The position numbers and the translations under genes are program-made. Under the pieces are notes generated by a model. The model worked only from the letters and a program-made list of their open reading frames with translations, was not told where the DNA came from and searched no databases. Positions 1 to 8,057 of a DNA stretch of 43,405 bases are shown piece by piece. Origin of the DNA: an uncultured Azohydromonas sp. (lineage in GTDB: Bacteria; Pseudomonadota; Gammaproteobacteria; Burkholderiales; Burkholderiaceae_C); assembly GCF_937926365.1 (NCBI RefSeq), contig NZ_CALAOH010000178.1, positions 1 through 43,405 on the forward strand, given 5' to 3'. Position 1 is the first letter of the stretch, and each line of letters begins with the position of its first letter.

Positions 1-132
1 CTGCAGCGCCATCTGGCGCCGCGCATCGCGCAGGTTGTGCGCCGTGGCCACGGTGCATTGCTCGGCCGCTATCAGCGCCGCCATCATGCGGGCGGAATCT
101 TGTTCATCGTCAACGATCAGGACGTGGTTCAA
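1..132 (-). CDS. Response regulator receiver domain, N-terminal part (runs off the window)
   Basis: Only the first 44 codons lie in the window. They read as the start of a CheY-like receiver: a hydrophobic first strand ending in HVLIVDDE, which supplies the acidic pocket next to the phospho-accepting Asp, followed by an amphipathic helix. I chose the TTG at 132-130 because a GGGAGG Shine-Dalgarno sits about 7 nt upstream and the motif follows directly. The phosphorylated Asp and any output domain lie outside. It shares a strand with the bacteriophytochrome kinase further right and could be its partner, but the 39-residue ORF on the other strand lies between them, so this is inference. Confidence 0.75.
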   Translation of the reverse strand, partial: MNHVLIVDDEQDSARMMAALIAAEQCTVATAHNLRDARRQMALQ

Positions 133-314
133 CGGTGACCTCCCGGTGTTGTTGTGGACCGCGGCTTCACTCGATTGCAGGCTCACCTGCGTCCAACGGT
201 CTCTTGCCGGACCGGCCTGCCGCCGCGCTGGCAAGCATTTTGCGTCACGGCCCCTGCCTGTCGCCGTGAGCCTCCCAGCTCACGGCACGCCACGAAACCT
301 CAAGGGAGCCGTTC

Positions 315-434
315 ATGAGCACTGCCACGTGCGAAGAAGCCTGGGACCGTTCGAGAAAACGGGCCGAGAGAATCGTCGTCTGGACCTGCATGAGCATGGT
401 GGCGGTGAACCTGCTGCTGGTCATCCTGCTGTGA
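315..434 (+). CDS. 39-residue single-pass membrane peptide, unknown function
   Basis: This short ORF is preceded by AAGGGAG at a good distance from ATG 315. The product has a charged N-terminal half (EEAWDRSRKRAER) and a C-terminal hydrophobic segment of about 18 residues ending in VNLLLVILL, with no residues after it. That is the plan of a small tail-anchored or single-pass inner-membrane peptide. It lies alone on the plus strand between minus-strand signalling genes. I do not recognise a family. The ribosome-binding site and the charge/hydrophobic layout argue for a real gene; its length is the main reason for caution. Confidence 0.5.
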   Translation: MSTATCEEAWDRSRKRAERIVVWTCMSMVAVNLLLVILL

Positions 435-506
435 CGCGAAGCCGCGCGTGCGCCACTCGTGGACGCGTGACGCACGGCGAAAAATCGCAATCGCCGTGGG
501 CGCGCT

Positions 507-803
507 TCAGGGCCCTCTGCGATACACACGCATGACCAGGGCCTCGTCATTGTTGGAGTGGCCATCGCCGACGGGCACCCAGCCGGCATTCACGAGCAGC
601 TCCATCACCTTGACGGCATCCACGAGCCGCGTCGTCCTGACGACGTGCGACACGACGCCCGGCTGGTTCTCCAGCCCGATACAGATGTAGCCTGCATCGG
701 GCGTGACGGGAAGCCGACTCTTCTGCAAGTTCTTCAGTTGACTGCATAACTCGGCAAAGCTCCGCGAGGGCGATCGCTGGAGCGGCGCAGGGCTGTACTG
801 CAT
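507..803 (-). CDS. Hypothetical 98-residue protein
   Basis: The reading frame from ATG 803 gives a soluble 98-residue protein with no signal peptide or membrane segment. The middle and C-terminal parts (GYICIGLENQPGVVSHVV, KVMELLVNAGWVPVGDG, ALVMRVYRRGP) alternate strands and a helix, like a small alpha/beta fold. I do not recognise the family. The frame extends upstream to an earlier possible start, but that stretch is basic and cysteine-rich and looks non-coding. It lies about 100 bp downstream of the bacteriophytochrome stop on the same strand and could be co-transcribed with it. The ribosome-binding site is weak. Confidence 0.6.
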   Translation of the reverse strand: MQYSPAPLQRSPSRSFAELCSQLKNLQKSRLPVTPDAGYICIGLENQPGVVSHVVRTTRLVDAVKVMELLVNAGWVPVGDGHSNNDEALVMRVYRRGP

Positions 804-903
804 GGTTCCGGTCTGTCCTGTATTTGATGCCGCAACCACCGCAAGCTTTGTGCCGGGAAAGGCGAGTCCGTGGCGCCGTCCCGCTGGCGCCGGACTGGCA
901 GCC

Positions 904-3150
904 TCAGGGCGTCGGGTCTGGTGGCTGGCGCGTTGGCTCCGAGGGCTGCAGCAGTGGAACACGCAGCTCGAAGCGCACCTCGCCATCGGCAGCCTCGTAG
1001 CGCAACTGCCCGCCGTGGCCGCGCACGATCTGGTCCGCGATGAAAAGCCCCAGTCCCATGCCTGACGGATTGCGCATGTTGCGCACCGACTCGCGCTTGA
1101 AGGGATCGAACAGGCTGGCGGCGATCTCCGGCGCGATGGGCTCGCCGGGATTGGTCACGGCGACCACCGCGGCGTCGCCTTCCTGGCGCGCGGCGATGAC
1201 GATGGGACCACTGCGGCCATGGTGGCGCGCGTTGCTGAGCAGGTTGGAGATGACCTGGGAGAAGCGGCCGGTGTCCACCTCCACCGGCAAGCGCGCCGGC
1301 AAGCGGCGCTCGACGACCGTGTCGGGATAGGCCACCACGATTTCCTCGACCAGTTCATTCACCAACGGGACCAGGTCCACCTGGCCGAAGCTCATGCCCA
1401 GGCCCAGCCCGCTCTGCAGCCGCGAGATGTCCAGCACGTCGCTGATGAGCCGCTGCATGCGGTTGGTGGAATTGCGCAGCACAGAACTCATGCGCTCGTT
1501 CGCGCCCACCCGGTCGATGACCTGCGCGGCCATGCTGATCGACTGCAGCGGGTTGCGCAGGTCGTGCCCCAGCACCGCCCAGAGCTGCGAGCGGGCTCGG
1601 TCCATCATCACCACGCGGTCGGCATGGGCCCGGGTGAGGTGGTCCAGCAGCTGGCGGGCGATCTCCAGCTGCGTGTCGTCCCACGGCACGGCCGTGCCGT
1701 GCACCGTCTCGCACCACTCCGAGAACGAGCCCCGGGGCGTCAGGCGCGGCCCCAGCGGGCCGTGCGCGATCACCTTGTCCGGCCTGCCACCCCAGCGGAT
1801 GGTCTGCACCTGTTCCAGGCGCAGGCCGACGAGCCAGCCCTGGTCGGCACGGTCATATCCCAGGGCCAGCACACCGCAGTACGGGGGCGAGGTGCCGTCC
1901 GGCGACGAGGGCAGCTCCTCGGCCCGGGTGATGTGCACCAGGTTGCGATCCCGCCGCGCCAGCTCGGCCACCAGGGCCTCTGCCCACCGCAGGTCCACAC
2001 GGCCGTGGGCGTGCAGCCGCCCGCCGCCCGCGATGATCAACGCATCGCATCCCAGGTTCTTCGCAATGACGCCCGCCTCCGCGGCCAGCACGTCCCTCAC
2101 CGAGTCGCCCTCGGCGATGCGGGTGGTGAGCTCGGTACGCAGCCAGGCAGCACGCGCCACCAGCGCTTCCCGGGCCCTGGCATCGAGCGTCTGCACCGTG
2201 GAGGCCAACAGCTGGGCCAGCACGTCGCACGCGAGCCGCACGGCATAGGGCACCTGCAGCGGCCTCATGTGGTGGCAGGCGATCATTCCCCACAGGCGGC
2301 CGCCCACGACGATCGACACGCTCATGGATGCCTGCACGCCCATGTTGCGCAGGTACTCCACGTGGACGGGTGAGACGCTGCGCAGCACGCTGTGGCTCAG
2401 ATCCAGGGGCCCGGAGGCTGAACCGCCGTCCAAGATCGGCACGGGCCGATAGTTCACGTCGGCAATCAGCCGCAGCGTGTTGAGCACGTACAGCCGGCGC
2501 GCCTGGGCCGGGATGTCGCTGGCCGGGTAGCGCCGGCCAAGGTAGGGCTCCAGGTCCTCGCGGCGCGCCTCGGCAACCACGTCACCGCTGTCGTCATGGC
2601 GGAAGCGGTAGCCCATGACCCGGTCGAAGCCCGTCATGGCGCGGATCTGCAGCACCGCCTCGTCCAGCAGCCGCTCGACGCTGGGCTGCCGCTTGAGGTG
2701 GCTCATGGACCGGTAGGCCTTCTGGGCGAAGGCAGCGCGTTCCTCGGCGCTCTGCTTCCTCAGCTCGAACTCGCACAGCACACACTGGTTATGTGCATGC
2801 ACCACGACGTCGAAGCACTGGCCGTTGCGCTCCATCGACACCGAGCGCAGCCCCACCTCGTCGTCCACGGCGCTGGCTTCCAGCACCTCGCGCACGAGCT
2901 CGTGCACGGCCTCCTGCGCGTCCAGGTCGGTCGGCCGCAGGCGCTCGCCAAAGGCCGGCAACGGCCCCAGCAGCTCGGCCGCGTTGGCGCTGGCGTGGCT
3001 GAGCCGGCCCAGCCGGTCCAGCGCCAGCAGCGCCCCGTGGGGCTGGATGGCGCCCGGGATGTGAATGGGCTCGCGGTCGCAGTTGTCCAGCGACACCACA
3101 GCGCCGCTTGCCGTGTGCTCGGGAACGGGTTGGCGCGAGGAATGGGGCAT
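904..3150 (-). CDS. bphP: Bacteriophytochrome sensor histidine kinase (PAS-GAF-PHY-HisKA-HATPase)
   Basis: The 748-residue protein has the full bacteriophytochrome layout. Cys24 precedes the PAS motif EPIHIPGAIQPHG and is the expected biliverdin attachment residue. The GAF domain carries PASDIP (209-214), whose Asp contacts the chromophore, and conserved His263 and His293. The PHY domain has the tongue motif PRGSF at 472-476. The kinase part has H529 in GHDLRNPLQ, an N-box NLLSNARHHG near 636-645 and a G-box GMGLGLFIA near 698-705. It should therefore be a red/far-red light sensor in the cytoplasm that autophosphorylates and passes phosphate to a response regulator. There is no receiver domain in the protein and no heme oxygenase gene (biliverdin supply) next to it. 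The start at 3150 leaves 23 residues before Cys24, normal for the family. Confidence 0.95.
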   Translation of the reverse strand: MPHSSRQPVPEHTASGAVVSLDNCDREPIHIPGAIQPHGALLALDRLGRLSHASANAAELLGPLPAFGERLRPTDLDAQEAVHELVREVLEASAVDDEVGLRSVSMERNGQCFDVVVHAHNQCVLCEFELRKQSAEERAAFAQKAYRSMSHLKRQPSVERLLDEAVLQIRAMTGFDRVMGYRFRHDDSGDVVAEARREDLEPYLGRRYPASDIPAQARRLYVLNTLRLIADVNYRPVPILDGGSASGPLDLSHSVLRSVSPVHVEYLRNMGVQASMSVSIVVGGRLWGMIACHHMRPLQVPYAVRLACDVLAQLLASTVQTLDARAREALVARAAWLRTELTTRIAEGDSVRDVLAAEAGVIAKNLGCDALIIAGGGRLHAHGRVDLRWAEALVAELARRDRNLVHITRAEELPSSPDGTSPPYCGVLALGYDRADQGWLVGLRLEQVQTIRWGGRPDKVIAHGPLGPRLTPRGSFSEWCETVHGTAVPWDDTQLEIARQLLDHLTRAHADRVVMMDRARSQLWAVLGHDLRNPLQSISMAAQVIDRVGANERMSSVLRNSTNRMQRLISDVLDISRLQSGLGLGMSFGQVDLVPLVNELVEEIVVAYPDTVVERRLPARLPVEVDTGRFSQVISNLLSNARHHGRSGPIVIAARQEGDAAVVAVTNPGEPIAPEIAASLFDPFKRESVRNMRNPSGMGLGLFIADQIVRGHGGQLRYEAADGEVRFELRVPLLQPSEPTRQPPDPTP

Positions 3151-3263
3151 CTACTGCCAAGCCTTCTTCGGTGTAGGGTCGCAGGGCGCTGAACGACTGC
3201 GGAAGCAGCTTCGATGCCTGGCGACGCAAAGGGATATTGGCGACGTGCTACGGCCCAAGCTGG

Positions 3264-3291
3264 ACAAACCGCTCCGGCACCGGAGCAGTTT
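3264..3291. promoter_or_regulatory. 28-bp near-perfect palindrome between bphP and the VOC gene
   Basis: Two 13-bp arms, starting CAAACCGCTCCGG, flank a 2-bp CA centre, with one mismatch between the arms. It lies in the 246-bp divergent gap, about 110 bp upstream of each start codon. That fits an operator for a dimeric regulator. An RNA hairpin is also possible, but no T-tract follows on either strand. I see nothing else in this gap. Confidence 0.45.
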
Positions 3292-3396
3292 GCCAAACAA
3301 GCCGGCGGCCTCGCCACCGGGGCTTGGTCACAGGCTCAACCACCATGGGAGCCTCGGACATCTTCCGGGCCGAATGAAGCTTCCGGAAGAAGGGTC

Positions 3397-3801
3397 ATGC
3401 AGATCCTGATCAACATCGACGTGGACGACCTGGAGCGGGCCGAGGCCTTCTACCTCGCCGCCTTCGGGCTGAGGCTTGGGCGCCGGTTGGGCCCGGACGT
3501 GGTGGAGCTGCTCGGTGCGCCGTCGCCCCTGTACCTGCTGCGCAAGGCGCCCGGCACGGCCCCCTCGCCCCACACGGCGCAGCGGCGCGACTACCGGCGC
3601 CACTGGAGCCCCGTGCACCTGGACTTCGCCGTGGACGACATCGAGGCCGCCGTGCGGCGCGTGCTCGCCGCCGGCGCGACGCCGGAGCAGCCCGTCTCCG
3701 ATTTCGCCTGGGGCCGCCTCGCCACCTTCGCCGACCCTTTCGGACACGGCTTCTGCCTGGTGCAGTTCACCGGCCGGGGCTACGACGCCATCGCCACCTG
3801 A
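3397..3801 (+). CDS. VOC-superfamily (glyoxalase/dioxygenase-fold) protein
   Basis: A 134-residue single-domain vicinal-oxygen-chelate protein. The N-terminal repeat starts ILINIDVDDLERAEAFYLAAFGLRLGR and the second repeat includes HLDFAVDDIEAAVRRVLAAGA and the family ending FADPFGHGFCLVQF. Proteins of this fold bind a metal in a paired beta-alpha-beta cup and act as lyases, isomerases, dioxygenases or resistance proteins, so the substrate cannot be read from sequence. ATG 3397 follows a GGAAGAAGGG ribosome-binding site. The longer frame upstream is non-coding in character. It converges with the esterase gene, 31 bp apart. Confidence 0.85.
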   Translation: MQILINIDVDDLERAEAFYLAAFGLRLGRRLGPDVVELLGAPSPLYLLRKAPGTAPSPHTAQRRDYRRHWSPVHLDFAVDDIEAAVRRVLAAGATPEQPVSDFAWGRLATFADPFGHGFCLVQFTGRGYDAIAT

Positions 3802-3832
3802 AGCGGCAGCGCCGCGCCGCCCCCGACGGGCC

Positions 3833-4864
3833 TCAGCCGGCCTCGAACTGCGAGCGCACGAAGCGCCAGACCAGCCGCGAGGCATCGGGGCCCACCGGGT
3901 CGCTGAAGCGCTGGCGTGCGTCGCCGCCACTCCAGGCGTGGCCCAGCCCCTGTACCTCGCACAGGGTCGCCACGGTACGGCGGCCGCACTTGTAGTCGGT
4001 GACCTGCATGGCGTGGCGCTGGCCGCGCCGCACCTCGCGCGGCTTGCACAGCCGCGCGCCGGCAGCCTGCGCCCACAGCTCGGCCGCCGCCGCGGCGTTG
4101 CGCGAGGACACCACCGCGTCGGCGCTGCCGTGCAGCACCAGCAGCGGCGGCAGCGGCTCCGCGGCCAGCAGCATCGGCCCCACGGGCACGGGACCGGCGC
4201 GGCCCAGGCCCAGCATCGCGCGCACGGCCGTGCCCGAGGAGCGCGCCACGCCCGGCGGTACGCCGGAATGCATGGCGACGGCGCGGAACAGCCCCGGCTG
4301 CCGCACGCCCAGCAGCGCCGCCATGCTGGCGCCGGCCGACAGGCCCGCCACGGCCAGCCGTCCGCGGTCCGCGCCGTACAGCAACGCCGCCTGCTCGATG
4401 GCGGCCACCAGCGTGGCGGCCTCGGCCAGCGCCTGGCCGCTGCGGGTGTCGTACCAGTTCCAGCAGCCCTGCGGATGGGCGCGGCGGTCCTGCTCGGGAT
4501 AGAGCACCAGGAAGCCCTCGCGCGCGGCGATGCGGTTCATGCCCGTGCTCAGCGCGAACTCCCGGGCGTCCTGGCCGCAGCCGTGCAGCATCACCAGCAT
4601 GGGCAGGCGCTGGCGCGGTCGCGCCGCGGCGGGACGGAACAAGCGCCAAGCCCGGAGCCCGGCCGGCCCCAGCGTCATGCCCGGCAGCCAGTCGCCCTGC
4701 CCCGGCGGCGGCGCGTTCGCCGCGGCCACGGCCTTGGCCCACTGCCGCGTGGCCTGCTCGCCGGCCTTCGCCAGCGTGCGCACCTGCTTGCGCGCACTGC
4801 GCTGCCAGATCGAGACGAGTTTTGAAGAAGGCATTCCGTTCCAGACCGGCGCGTCCAGCGCCAT
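3833..4864 (-). CDS. PHB-depolymerase-family alpha/beta-hydrolase esterase
   Basis: This protein belongs to the esterase/PHB-depolymerase family. It has the oxyanion-region segment VMLHGCGQDAREFA, the segment GCWNWYD, and the nucleophile elbow AGLSAGAS (G-x-S-x-G). The stretch LVLHGSADAVVSSRNA supplies the expected acidic residue, and GLGHAWSGGD the catalytic His. The family hydrolyses polyhydroxybutyrate, feruloyl or acetyl-xylan esters; which of these applies here is open. There is no obvious Sec signal peptide, which favours an intracellular esterase unless the start is wrong. ATG 4864 gives 343 residues; ATG 4834 (MPSSKLVS) has a better Shine-Dalgarno (GGAACGGA) and may be the real start. 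Confidence 0.85.
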   Translation of the reverse strand: MALDAPVWNGMPSSKLVSIWQRSARKQVRTLAKAGEQATRQWAKAVAAANAPPPGQGDWLPGMTLGPAGLRAWRLFRPAAARPRQRLPMLVMLHGCGQDAREFALSTGMNRIAAREGFLVLYPEQDRRAHPQGCWNWYDTRSGQALAEAATLVAAIEQAALLYGADRGRLAVAGLSAGASMAALLGVRQPGLFRAVAMHSGVPPGVARSSGTAVRAMLGLGRAGPVPVGPMLLAAEPLPPLLVLHGSADAVVSSRNAAAAAELWAQAAGARLCKPREVRRGQRHAMQVTDYKCGRRTVATLCEVQGLGHAWSGGDARQRFSDPVGPDASRLVWRFVRSQFEAG

Positions 4865-5019
4865 GAGTTCGCAGGCCCGCAGGCTAAGCGCTGCCACCCC
4901 GGCGGCGTTGCGAGTTGTTGCCGCAACAGGCCCGCAGCGCACGTGCCTTGCCCTGGGCTGTTCGAGGCGGCCGGCGTGCGTGGCGCGGCGCCCCGGCAAC
5001 TGCAACGCGGAGGCGGGTC

Positions 5020-5622
5020 ATGGCGGAATGGGTCATCGGTTTCATCAGGGACCACGGCTACCTGGGCATCGCGGCCCTGATGCTGGCCGAGAACCTGTTT
5101 CCGCCCCTGCCCTCCGAGCTGATCATGCCCTTCGCCGGCTACCTGGCCGCCACGGGCGACCGCCATCCGCTGCTGGTGCTGCTGGCCGGCGTCGTGGGCT
5201 CGGTGGTGGGCGCCTATCCCTGGTATGCCGCGGGACGCCTGCTGGGCTGTGCCCGGCTCAAGCGCCTGGCGGAAAAGCATGGCCGCTGGCTGACGGTGTC
5301 GCCCGACGACATCGACCGGGCCGAAGCCTGGTTCAAGCGCCGCGGGCCCATCGTGCTCGTGCTCGGCCGGCTGGTCCCGGCGCTGCGCACCGTCGTGGCG
5401 CTGCCCGCCGGGCTCACGGCCATGCCGTTGCTCACCTTCACCGCCTTCACGGCGCTGGGCTCCGGCCTGTGGTGCGCGCTGCTCACGGGCGCGGGCTACC
5501 TGCTCGAAGACCAGTACGAGCGCATCTCGTCCTGGATGAACCCGCTGTCCACGGGCATCTTCGTCCTGTGCATCGTCGTTTACGTGACGCGCGTGGTGCG
5601 GCAGGGGCACCAGCACGGTTGA
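5020..5622 (+). CDS. DedA-family inner-membrane protein
   Basis: A 200-residue polytopic protein of the DedA/VTT family. The re-entrant-loop part reads AENLFPPLPSELIMPFAGYLA, and the second signature GRLVPALRTVVALPAG carries the functional Arg residues. Five or so hydrophobic segments follow one another up to a short cytoplasmic His-containing tail. DedA proteins are linked to lipid scrambling/undecaprenyl-phosphate recycling and to membrane-potential and antimicrobial-peptide tolerance. ATG 5020 is preceded by GGAGG-like sequence in GCGGAGGCGGGTC. It is divergent from the esterase gene. Confidence 0.93.
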   Translation: MAEWVIGFIRDHGYLGIAALMLAENLFPPLPSELIMPFAGYLAATGDRHPLLVLLAGVVGSVVGAYPWYAAGRLLGCARLKRLAEKHGRWLTVSPDDIDRAEAWFKRRGPIVLVLGRLVPALRTVVALPAGLTAMPLLTFTAFTALGSGLWCALLTGAGYLLEDQYERISSWMNPLSTGIFVLCIVVYVTRVVRQGHQHG

Positions 5623-5670
5623 TGCGGCTTGGAGTCTTGGCCGTGGGCTGGTCGGGTTCGATAAATATTT

Positions 5671-5820
5671 CGACATCCCCGCGCAGGCGGGGACCCAGGT
5701 GGCCCCCAAGCCGCCGCAAGTAGATCGGTTGGAACACCGGAGCTTGGCCCTTGGTTCGCAGCGCCCAGGCTGCGGGCTGACGTGGGGCCGCCTGGATTCC
5801 CGCCTTCGCGGGAATGACGA
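5671..5820. repeat. Pair of inverted REP-type palindromes (REPIN-like)
   Basis: Two copies of a REP element of about 29 bp lie in opposite orientation in the 321-bp gap after dedA. On the plus strand 5791-5820 reads CCTGGATTCCCGCCTTCGCG and onward to GGAATGACGA; 5671-5699 read on the minus strand is the same element with a few changes. Each holds its own hairpin (CCCGCcttcGCGGG type). In translation the minus strand gives the familiar FVIPAKAGIQ-type peptide of such repeats. The inverted arrangement over 150 bp is the REPIN form. The rest of this gap holds nothing else that I can support. Confidence 0.8.
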
Positions 5821-5943
5821 AGTAGAAAGCGGACCGAATCAGCTTGCGGCCAGCGTCCAGCAACTTTTCCCGGACAGCAGTGCGTCTTCGCAGGCATGAC
5901 GGACTTCTATGGCGCAGACCCGGGACGAAGTGTCCAGGCGCGC

Positions 5944-6975
5944 TCAGTAGCGCCTGCGCCGCAGCCCCAGCGACCACACCGCCACCAGCCCCAGCGCCGC
6001 AGCGGCCAGCGGGGCGCGGTGCGTGGTCATCCACGCCTGCGCGCTGCGGTCCGTGGCCTGGGCATCGAAGCGGCCGTGCGCGCCGTGGTCGCCGGGCACC
6101 GGCTGCCACAGGTTGTCGCGCCGCCCCGCTGGCAGGGGCTCGTCACTCTGCTGCCCCTCGACGGCGCGAGCGCCCAGCAGCCGGTCCAGGAAGCCGGGCA
6201 CCACCTTCGTGCCGAGGATGGCCTGCACCGCGGGCCAGCCCACCCACAGCTCGCGCCGCCTGTGCGTCGCGGCCCAGTACACCGCGCGCGCCGCGATCTC
6301 GGGCTGGAAGATCTTGCCCATCGGCCGCGGGCTGCGCGGCATGGTGGTGCGGCCCCAGTCGAACTGCGGCGTGTTGAAGGCCGAGAGCTGCACCATGGTC
6401 ACGTGCACCCGGCTGCGGTCATGCGCCAACTCGCAGCGCAGCGAGTCGGTGAAGCCGCGCAGCGCCGCCTTGGCGCCGCAGTACGGCGCCTGTAGCGGGA
6501 TAGAGCGGTAGGCCAGCGCCGACCCCACTTGCACGATGGTGCCGGCGTCGCGCGGCTTCATGCGCCGCAGCGCGGCCCGCGTGCCCCAGACCGCGCCGAG
6601 GTAAGTGACGTCCGTGGCACGGCGGAAATCGTCCCCGGACACCTCCAGCAGCGGCGCGAAGATGGTCGCCATCGCGTTGTTGACCCAGACGTCGATGGGG
6701 CCCCACTCGCCCTCCACGCGATCGGCCGCGGCCTCCACCTGCCCCTCGTCGCTCACGTCGGTCGGGATGCACAGCGCCTCGCCGCCCAGCCGCTCGACCT
6801 CGGCGCGGGCCGCCTGCAGCCCGTCCTCGCCGCGCGCCAGCAGCGCCACGCGCCAGCCGTTGCGGCCGAACTCCTGCGCGATGGCCCGGCCGATGCCGGC
6901 CGACGCGCCGGTGACGACCACGACGCGGCGGCGGGAGGGAGAGTCGGTGCGGTCCATGTGGCGTACATCAGCCAT
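5944..6975 (-). CDS. SDR-family oxidoreductase with C-terminal membrane anchor
   Basis: A 343-residue classical short-chain dehydrogenase. It shows the Rossmann motif TGASAGIG, the active-site segment VGSALAYRSIPLQAPYCGAK (catalytic Ser, Tyr, Lys) and an NNA motif, here NNAMA rather than the usual NNAG. It is longer than the usual 250 residues: a linker is followed by a C-terminal hydrophobic stretch (APLAAAALGLVAVWSLGL) and a basic RRRRY end, suggesting anchoring to the inner membrane. The substrate is unknown. I chose ATG 6975 (GGAAGG about 8 nt upstream) over the in-frame TTG at 7002. Confidence 0.9.
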   Translation of the reverse strand: MADVRHMDRTDSPSRRRVVVVTGASAGIGRAIAQEFGRNGWRVALLARGEDGLQAARAEVERLGGEALCIPTDVSDEGQVEAAADRVEGEWGPIDVWVNNAMATIFAPLLEVSGDDFRRATDVTYLGAVWGTRAALRRMKPRDAGTIVQVGSALAYRSIPLQAPYCGAKAALRGFTDSLRCELAHDRSRVHVTMVQLSAFNTPQFDWGRTTMPRSPRPMGKIFQPEIAARAVYWAATHRRRELWVGWPAVQAILGTKVVPGFLDRLLGARAVEGQQSDEPLPAGRRDNLWQPVPGDHGAHGRFDAQATDRSAQAWMTTHRAPLAAAALGLVAVWSLGLRRRRY

Positions 6976-7093
6976 GGCGTGAGCCTTCCGGGCAGAGCCC
7001 AAAGCAGTCAGGAGCGACGAAAGAGTCAGGGCGCTGCGTCTGCATGCGCGCCCTCGGCAAGAACCAAGCCCGGAACACCCCGGCCGCCAGCGC

Positions 7094-7969
7094 TCACCGC
7101 CCCCGCAGCAGATACCCCGCCATCAGCCGCGCGTGCTCCTCGGTGACCCCCATGTCCGGCATCGCGGTGTGCGGGTCGATGCGCTGGGGCTCGCGAATCC
7201 AGCGCACCAGGTTGTCGGCGGTGGCGGGCAGCCCGCCGACCAGGACTTCGCGCCGTGCCAGCCCTTCCAGCGGCGGTCCCACGTGCGTGTCCGGGCCCAC
7301 GATGCCGGGTATGCGGTGGCAGGCCACGCAGGCGTATTGCGTGAGCGCCAGCTTCGCTTGGTCCTGCGCGTCGCGCGACTGCAGCGGACGCAGGTCGGCG
7401 GTGGGCGCGGAGCGGCAATCGGGGCGGCCGTCGCATCGGGCCGCGGCGGCGCACTGCAGCGGCTGCGACCGTTCCATGGCCTGCGCGTAGCCGGCGGGCG
7501 AGAGCTCGGCCATGTGGTCCACGAAGGCCACCACCGCCCACAGCTCCTCGTCCGTGAGCCGCAGCTCCCACGCCGGCATGCCGCTCATCTTGATGCCGTG
7601 CCGGGTGATCCAGTAGACGTCCTGCGGGCGCCAGCGCCGCGCCGCGTCCGCCAGCGGGCCGGGCAGTGGCTGCAGGCTCAGGCCGATGGGCTCCTGCGCC
7701 ACGCCCGGGCCGCCGTGGCACTGCACGCAGTGGCTGCGGTAGCACGCGGCGCCCAGCGCCAGCCGCGCCGGCTCGCGCAGCGGCGGCACCTCCACCTTGT
7801 CGGCACGCACGCGCACCGAGTAGCGCATGGCCGTTTCCAGCAGCGCGTACACCGGCCCGGTGTGGGAGGTGGTGGCCGAGGTGTCGTACAGGCCCAGGCG
7901 CACGAACGCGGCCAGGCCGGCCAGCGCCAGCAGCCCTGCGGCCAGCAACAGCAGCAAGCTTTTCTTCAT
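7094..7969 (-). CDS. Membrane-anchored diheme cytochrome c
   Basis: A 291-residue protein with an uncleaved-looking N-terminal hydrophobic helix (MKKSLLLLLAAGLLALAGLA) and two c-type heme sites: CVQCH at 81-85 and CVACH at 214-218. Likely axial methionines are in KMSGMPAWE (about 131) and in TAMPDMG (270). The second half resembles the small lipoprotein cytochrome encoded divergently at 8058: both share a NLVRW...P...MPDMG...A..YLL pattern, so they are probably paralogues. It probably feeds electrons, in the periplasm, to the neighbouring oxidase. The 88-bp gap to 8058 would hold divergent promoters. ATG 7969 is the only sensible start. Confidence 0.9.
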   Translation of the reverse strand: MKKSLLLLLAAGLLALAGLAAFVRLGLYDTSATTSHTGPVYALLETAMRYSVRVRADKVEVPPLREPARLALGAACYRSHCVQCHGGPGVAQEPIGLSLQPLPGPLADAARRWRPQDVYWITRHGIKMSGMPAWELRLTDEELWAVVAFVDHMAELSPAGYAQAMERSQPLQCAAAARCDGRPDCRSAPTADLRPLQSRDAQDQAKLALTQYACVACHRIPGIVGPDTHVGPPLEGLARREVLVGGLPATADNLVRWIREPQRIDPHTAMPDMGVTEEHARLMAGYLLRGR

Positions 7970-8057
7970 CAGTGCCAGGACGCTCCGGTGCCGATGCCGC
8001 AGCCTCCTGCAAGCCGCGCGCCTTGAGCGGGCACGATTCTTGGTCCCGCCTCGCGCG

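Noticed and set aside
1219..2373. Long plus-strand ORF opposite the bacteriophytochrome gene
   Set aside because: His/Gln/Arg-rich mirror of a strongly conserved minus-strand gene; a GC-codon shadow.
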